Assembly (NCBI GenBank): GCA_030834895.1
Contig: JAUQXA010000061.1
Location: 1-32,082 of the forward strand
Length of the DNA stretch: 32,082 nucleotides
Origin: Anaerolineales bacterium
GTDB taxonomy: Bacteria; Chloroflexota; Anaerolineae; Anaerolineales; Villigracilaceae
Reading direction: 5' to 3'
Shown: in pieces, positions 30,566 through 32,082 of the stretch
Layout: every line of letters starts with the position of its first letter
How positions within the stretch are numbered: the stretch's first letter is position 1
The notes under the pieces: generated by a model
Database searches by the model: none
Told to the model about the DNA's origin: nothing
The model's input: the letters and a program-made list of their open reading frames with translations, nothing else
Program-made: the position numbers and the translations under genes

Positions 30566-31261
30566 CTATCCGCCGCGCGGACCACTGTATTCGTATGAAT
30601 GGTGGAATTGTTCCGCGCCCTCGGACCAGCGGGCATGTCCGCTAAAGCCCATGCCGCCTTCGAAGTATTTCAATTCGAAGGCGTGATCCGGGAACATCGA
30701 GGCAAGCTTTTCGATCACGGGGATGGGCGGACTCCAAGCGGTATCGAACTCCATGAATGCCAGCAACGGTTGAGGATTGGGAAGCGGACTGCCGCACTGT
30801 TGGCAGATCCAGACCGTCATGTGTTCGACATTGTGTACGGTTTGACAGAATGAACATTTGGCGGTCTTGCGCGTGACCTCCTTCGAGTGGTCGGGGCGGG
30901 TTGTCAGGGATATACCTCTTGCAGACCACTTCGTCGACCAATTGGCGCAACACCAGTCATACCCGCCGGAATTGAAGCCGTCCTTCAACCAAGGCGTTCC
31001 GGGTTCAACACCATATTCGGCTGCCAATGCGTTGAGTTTTTCCTGTCGGTCGGGATCATCCTTTTTAATGGCAAGGAATTTTTCCTGGTACTCGTTCGAG
31101 CGTTGATCCAGTTCCTTGTACATTTTCGGATAGGGGATGATCTTGTCGAAATCCAGCGTGCGGACATCATTATTTTCACAGGGACCGGAACAGACGGCGT
31201 TCAGGATGGTTTCCACATCGGGACCTGTGATGGTCAGTTCGTTTTCAGCCCAGTTAGGCAT
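30566..31261 (-). CDS. YubB/DUF1281-like protein with inserted zinc ribbon
   Basis: A 231-aa protein. The MPNWAENELTITG start and the inner YDWCCANWSTKWSARG match the YubB/Api92 (DUF1281) ferredoxin-like family carried by plasmids and phages, whose role is unknown. Between the halves lies a zinc-ribbon-like insert with C136-x2-C139 and C153-x2-C156 (KCSFCQ ... WICQQCG). The typical family core then resumes (FDTAWSPPIPVIEKLA, ELKYFEGGMGFSGH). AAGGAG lies before ATG 31261. The longer frame to 31366 would intrude into the upstream gene. It overlaps that gene by 28 bases. Confidence 0.75.
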   Translation of the reverse strand: MPNWAENELTITGPDVETILNAVCSGPCENNDVRTLDFDKIIPYPKMYKELDQRSNEYQEKFLAIKKDDPDRQEKLNALAAEYGVEPGTPWLKDGFNSGGYDWCCANWSTKWSARGISLTTRPDHSKEVTRKTAKCSFCQTVHNVEHMTVWICQQCGSPLPNPQPLLAFMEFDTAWSPPIPVIEKLASMFPDHAFELKYFEGGMGFSGHARWSEGAEQFHHSYEYSGPRGG

Positions 31262-31641
31262 GAGATTGCTCCTTGTATTTTGATGGTTCCTTGCCAGGCA
31301 ACCGGATGGACTGGCAGAGGTAAGGTTGGTTTGGTTGAATATTCGGCTTGATCCTGCGCGTCGCATTCCAACGCGATGGCCAGTTCCTCGTCGGTCATGC
31401 TTTCCTCGACGATTGCCTGTTCCATGAGTGGGTCAGCGCGCGCCAGGCGCTCGGCATCATCGGCGGTGCAGATGTGCGGATTGTTTCTTCCATAGCGGGC
31501 AAAGTAGCTTGCACCGACGCGGCTCCTGAACGGACCGATGACCGCTGTATACAAATGTCCATGTGTTTCTTTGGTGGGGGTTGTGGGGGAGCGAAACAGG
31601 ATGAGATCATCCTGTCCGCGCTTTCCGAGAAAGTACGCCAT
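31234..31641 (-). CDS. Hypothetical protein (135 aa)
   Basis: The 135-aa product is not recognised. The N-terminal half has strands (AYFLGKRGQDDLILFRSP, HLYTAVIGPFRSRVGASYFARYG); the middle is an acidic helix (MTDEELAIALECDAQDQ). The end is poorly structured. TAGGAGG is ideally placed before the ATG. The overlap with the YubB-like gene suggests coupling. It lies eight bases downstream of the 124-aa gene. Confidence 0.6.
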   Translation of the reverse strand: MAYFLGKRGQDDLILFRSPTTPTKETHGHLYTAVIGPFRSRVGASYFARYGRNNPHICTADDAERLARADPLMEQAIVEESMTDEELAIALECDAQDQAEYSTKPTLPLPVHPVAWQGTIKIQGAISCLTGLKTN

Positions 31642-31649
31642 TGCGCCTC

Positions 31650-32024
31650 CTAAAAATCCCGCAGCAGACCCAGCAGGATCAACTGCTCTTTTTCCTCGAC
31701 ATGCAGACGCAGACTGGTTTCCGTCATCGTTCCAGTGGTCTTGTCTTCACGCAGGAAATCCAGGGTGAAAGAAAAGGAGGATCGTTGATCCAATACAAGA
31801 TGGTGGTGCGCGAGCCAGAGTGCATCGTAGAGGCGCTGGTCGTGGTCATCCTCATCTTCCGTTTGAAGAGGCATCAAGGCATCGCTTAGCGACTGGCTGA
31901 CCTCCACCTTTTTGGTGAAGCCGAGACAGCCTGCCGCCCAGCCTGCATCCAGCCAGGTGGTGTTCTTGAAGATGGTTTTTGCAGGTAGTACAGGTGTGAA
32001 GGTCAGGTTGAGAGTCAGTTGCAT
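31650..32024 (-). CDS. Hypothetical protein (124 aa)
   Basis: The 124-aa product is not recognised. It has a beta-rich start (MQLTLNLTFTPVLPAKTIFKN), a middle with acidic and His residues (EDEDDHDQRLYDALWLAHHHLVL), a strand pair (SSFSFTLDFLRED, ETSLRLHVEEKE) and a short final helix. No catalytic motif is visible. I use ATG 32024 because GGGAGG is correctly placed before it. The stop of the upstream partial gene is one base away. Confidence 0.6.
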   Translation of the reverse strand: MQLTLNLTFTPVLPAKTIFKNTTWLDAGWAAGCLGFTKKVEVSQSLSDALMPLQTEDEDDHDQRLYDALWLAHHHLVLDQRSSFSFTLDFLREDKTTGTMTETSLRLHVEEKEQLILLGLLRDF

Positions 32025-32025
32025 C

Positions 32026-32082
32026 TCAGCCTCCCTCGAAACCAAGACCGCGTTCCTTGAGGCTTACCCACTTGTTTTGTCC
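32026..32082 (-). CDS. 3' end of a gene cut by the window edge
   Basis: An open frame enters from the right edge and reads GQNKWVSLKERGLGFEGG before TGA at 32028-32026, one base before the next start. Its tight junction with the following gene makes a real upstream gene likely. Nothing can be said about its function. Confidence 0.45.
   Translation of the reverse strand, partial: GQNKWVSLKERGLGFEGG

Overview
The window looks like part of an integrative/conjugative element or large plasmid. The host is a non-model bacterium, and my impression is Chloroflexota/Anaerolineae. That taxonomic guess is inference from codon style, the compact AAGGAG-type ribosome binding sites and the transfer-gene layout; no marker gene is present. 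There are no rRNAs, tRNAs or CRISPR arrays.

Layout. (A) About 1-5174, plus strand: a tightly packed membrane/secretion operon that resembles a conjugative type IV secretion module. It holds a TrbL/VirB6-like membrane protein cut by the left edge, a minimal prepilin-peptidase-like protein, a DnaB-like RecA ATPase, several small membrane proteins including a pilin-like one and a PrgI/VirB3-like one, a TadB/GspF-like protein and an M23 cell-wall peptidase. (B) 5178-6287: a winged-helix protein resembling replication-relaxation proteins. (C) 6345-18905, plus strand: a defence island. It contains a PLD-nuclease/SF2-helicase fusion, an XRE-ImmA/IrrE regulator, a PIN-domain protein, a small frameshifted membrane protein, and a type I restriction-modification system in the order hsdR - unknown 801-aa gene - hsdM - hsdS. 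A strong promoter framed by a perfect 18-bp inverted repeat lies just before the XRE-ImmA gene and probably drives it, perhaps with the whole downstream R-M cluster. (D) 18972-32082, minus strand: accessory genes of the mobile element. These are a DUF6011-like zinc-ribbon protein, a very large DUF6094-type methylase/SNF2-like helicase, a VapBC toxin-antitoxin pair, a YubB/DUF1281-like protein with an inserted zinc ribbon, and many unknown genes. Most have a clear ribosome binding site, and several intrinsic terminators are visible.

The clearest unusual feature is a complete group II intron (19951-22400, minus strand) with a reverse transcriptase/maturase/HNH protein. It sits exactly inside conserved helicase motif VI of the methylase-helicase. 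Both ends (GTGCG ... CTAC) and domain V can be read. Removing the intron rejoins the two exons in frame and restores the motif, so helicase function should depend on RNA splicing.

The best candidate for an undescribed system is the island in (C). The PLD-helicase, the metallopeptidase-regulated PIN cassette and an unknown protein with a PD-(D/E)xK-like motif are packed around a type I R-M system behind what looks like a self-regulated promoter.
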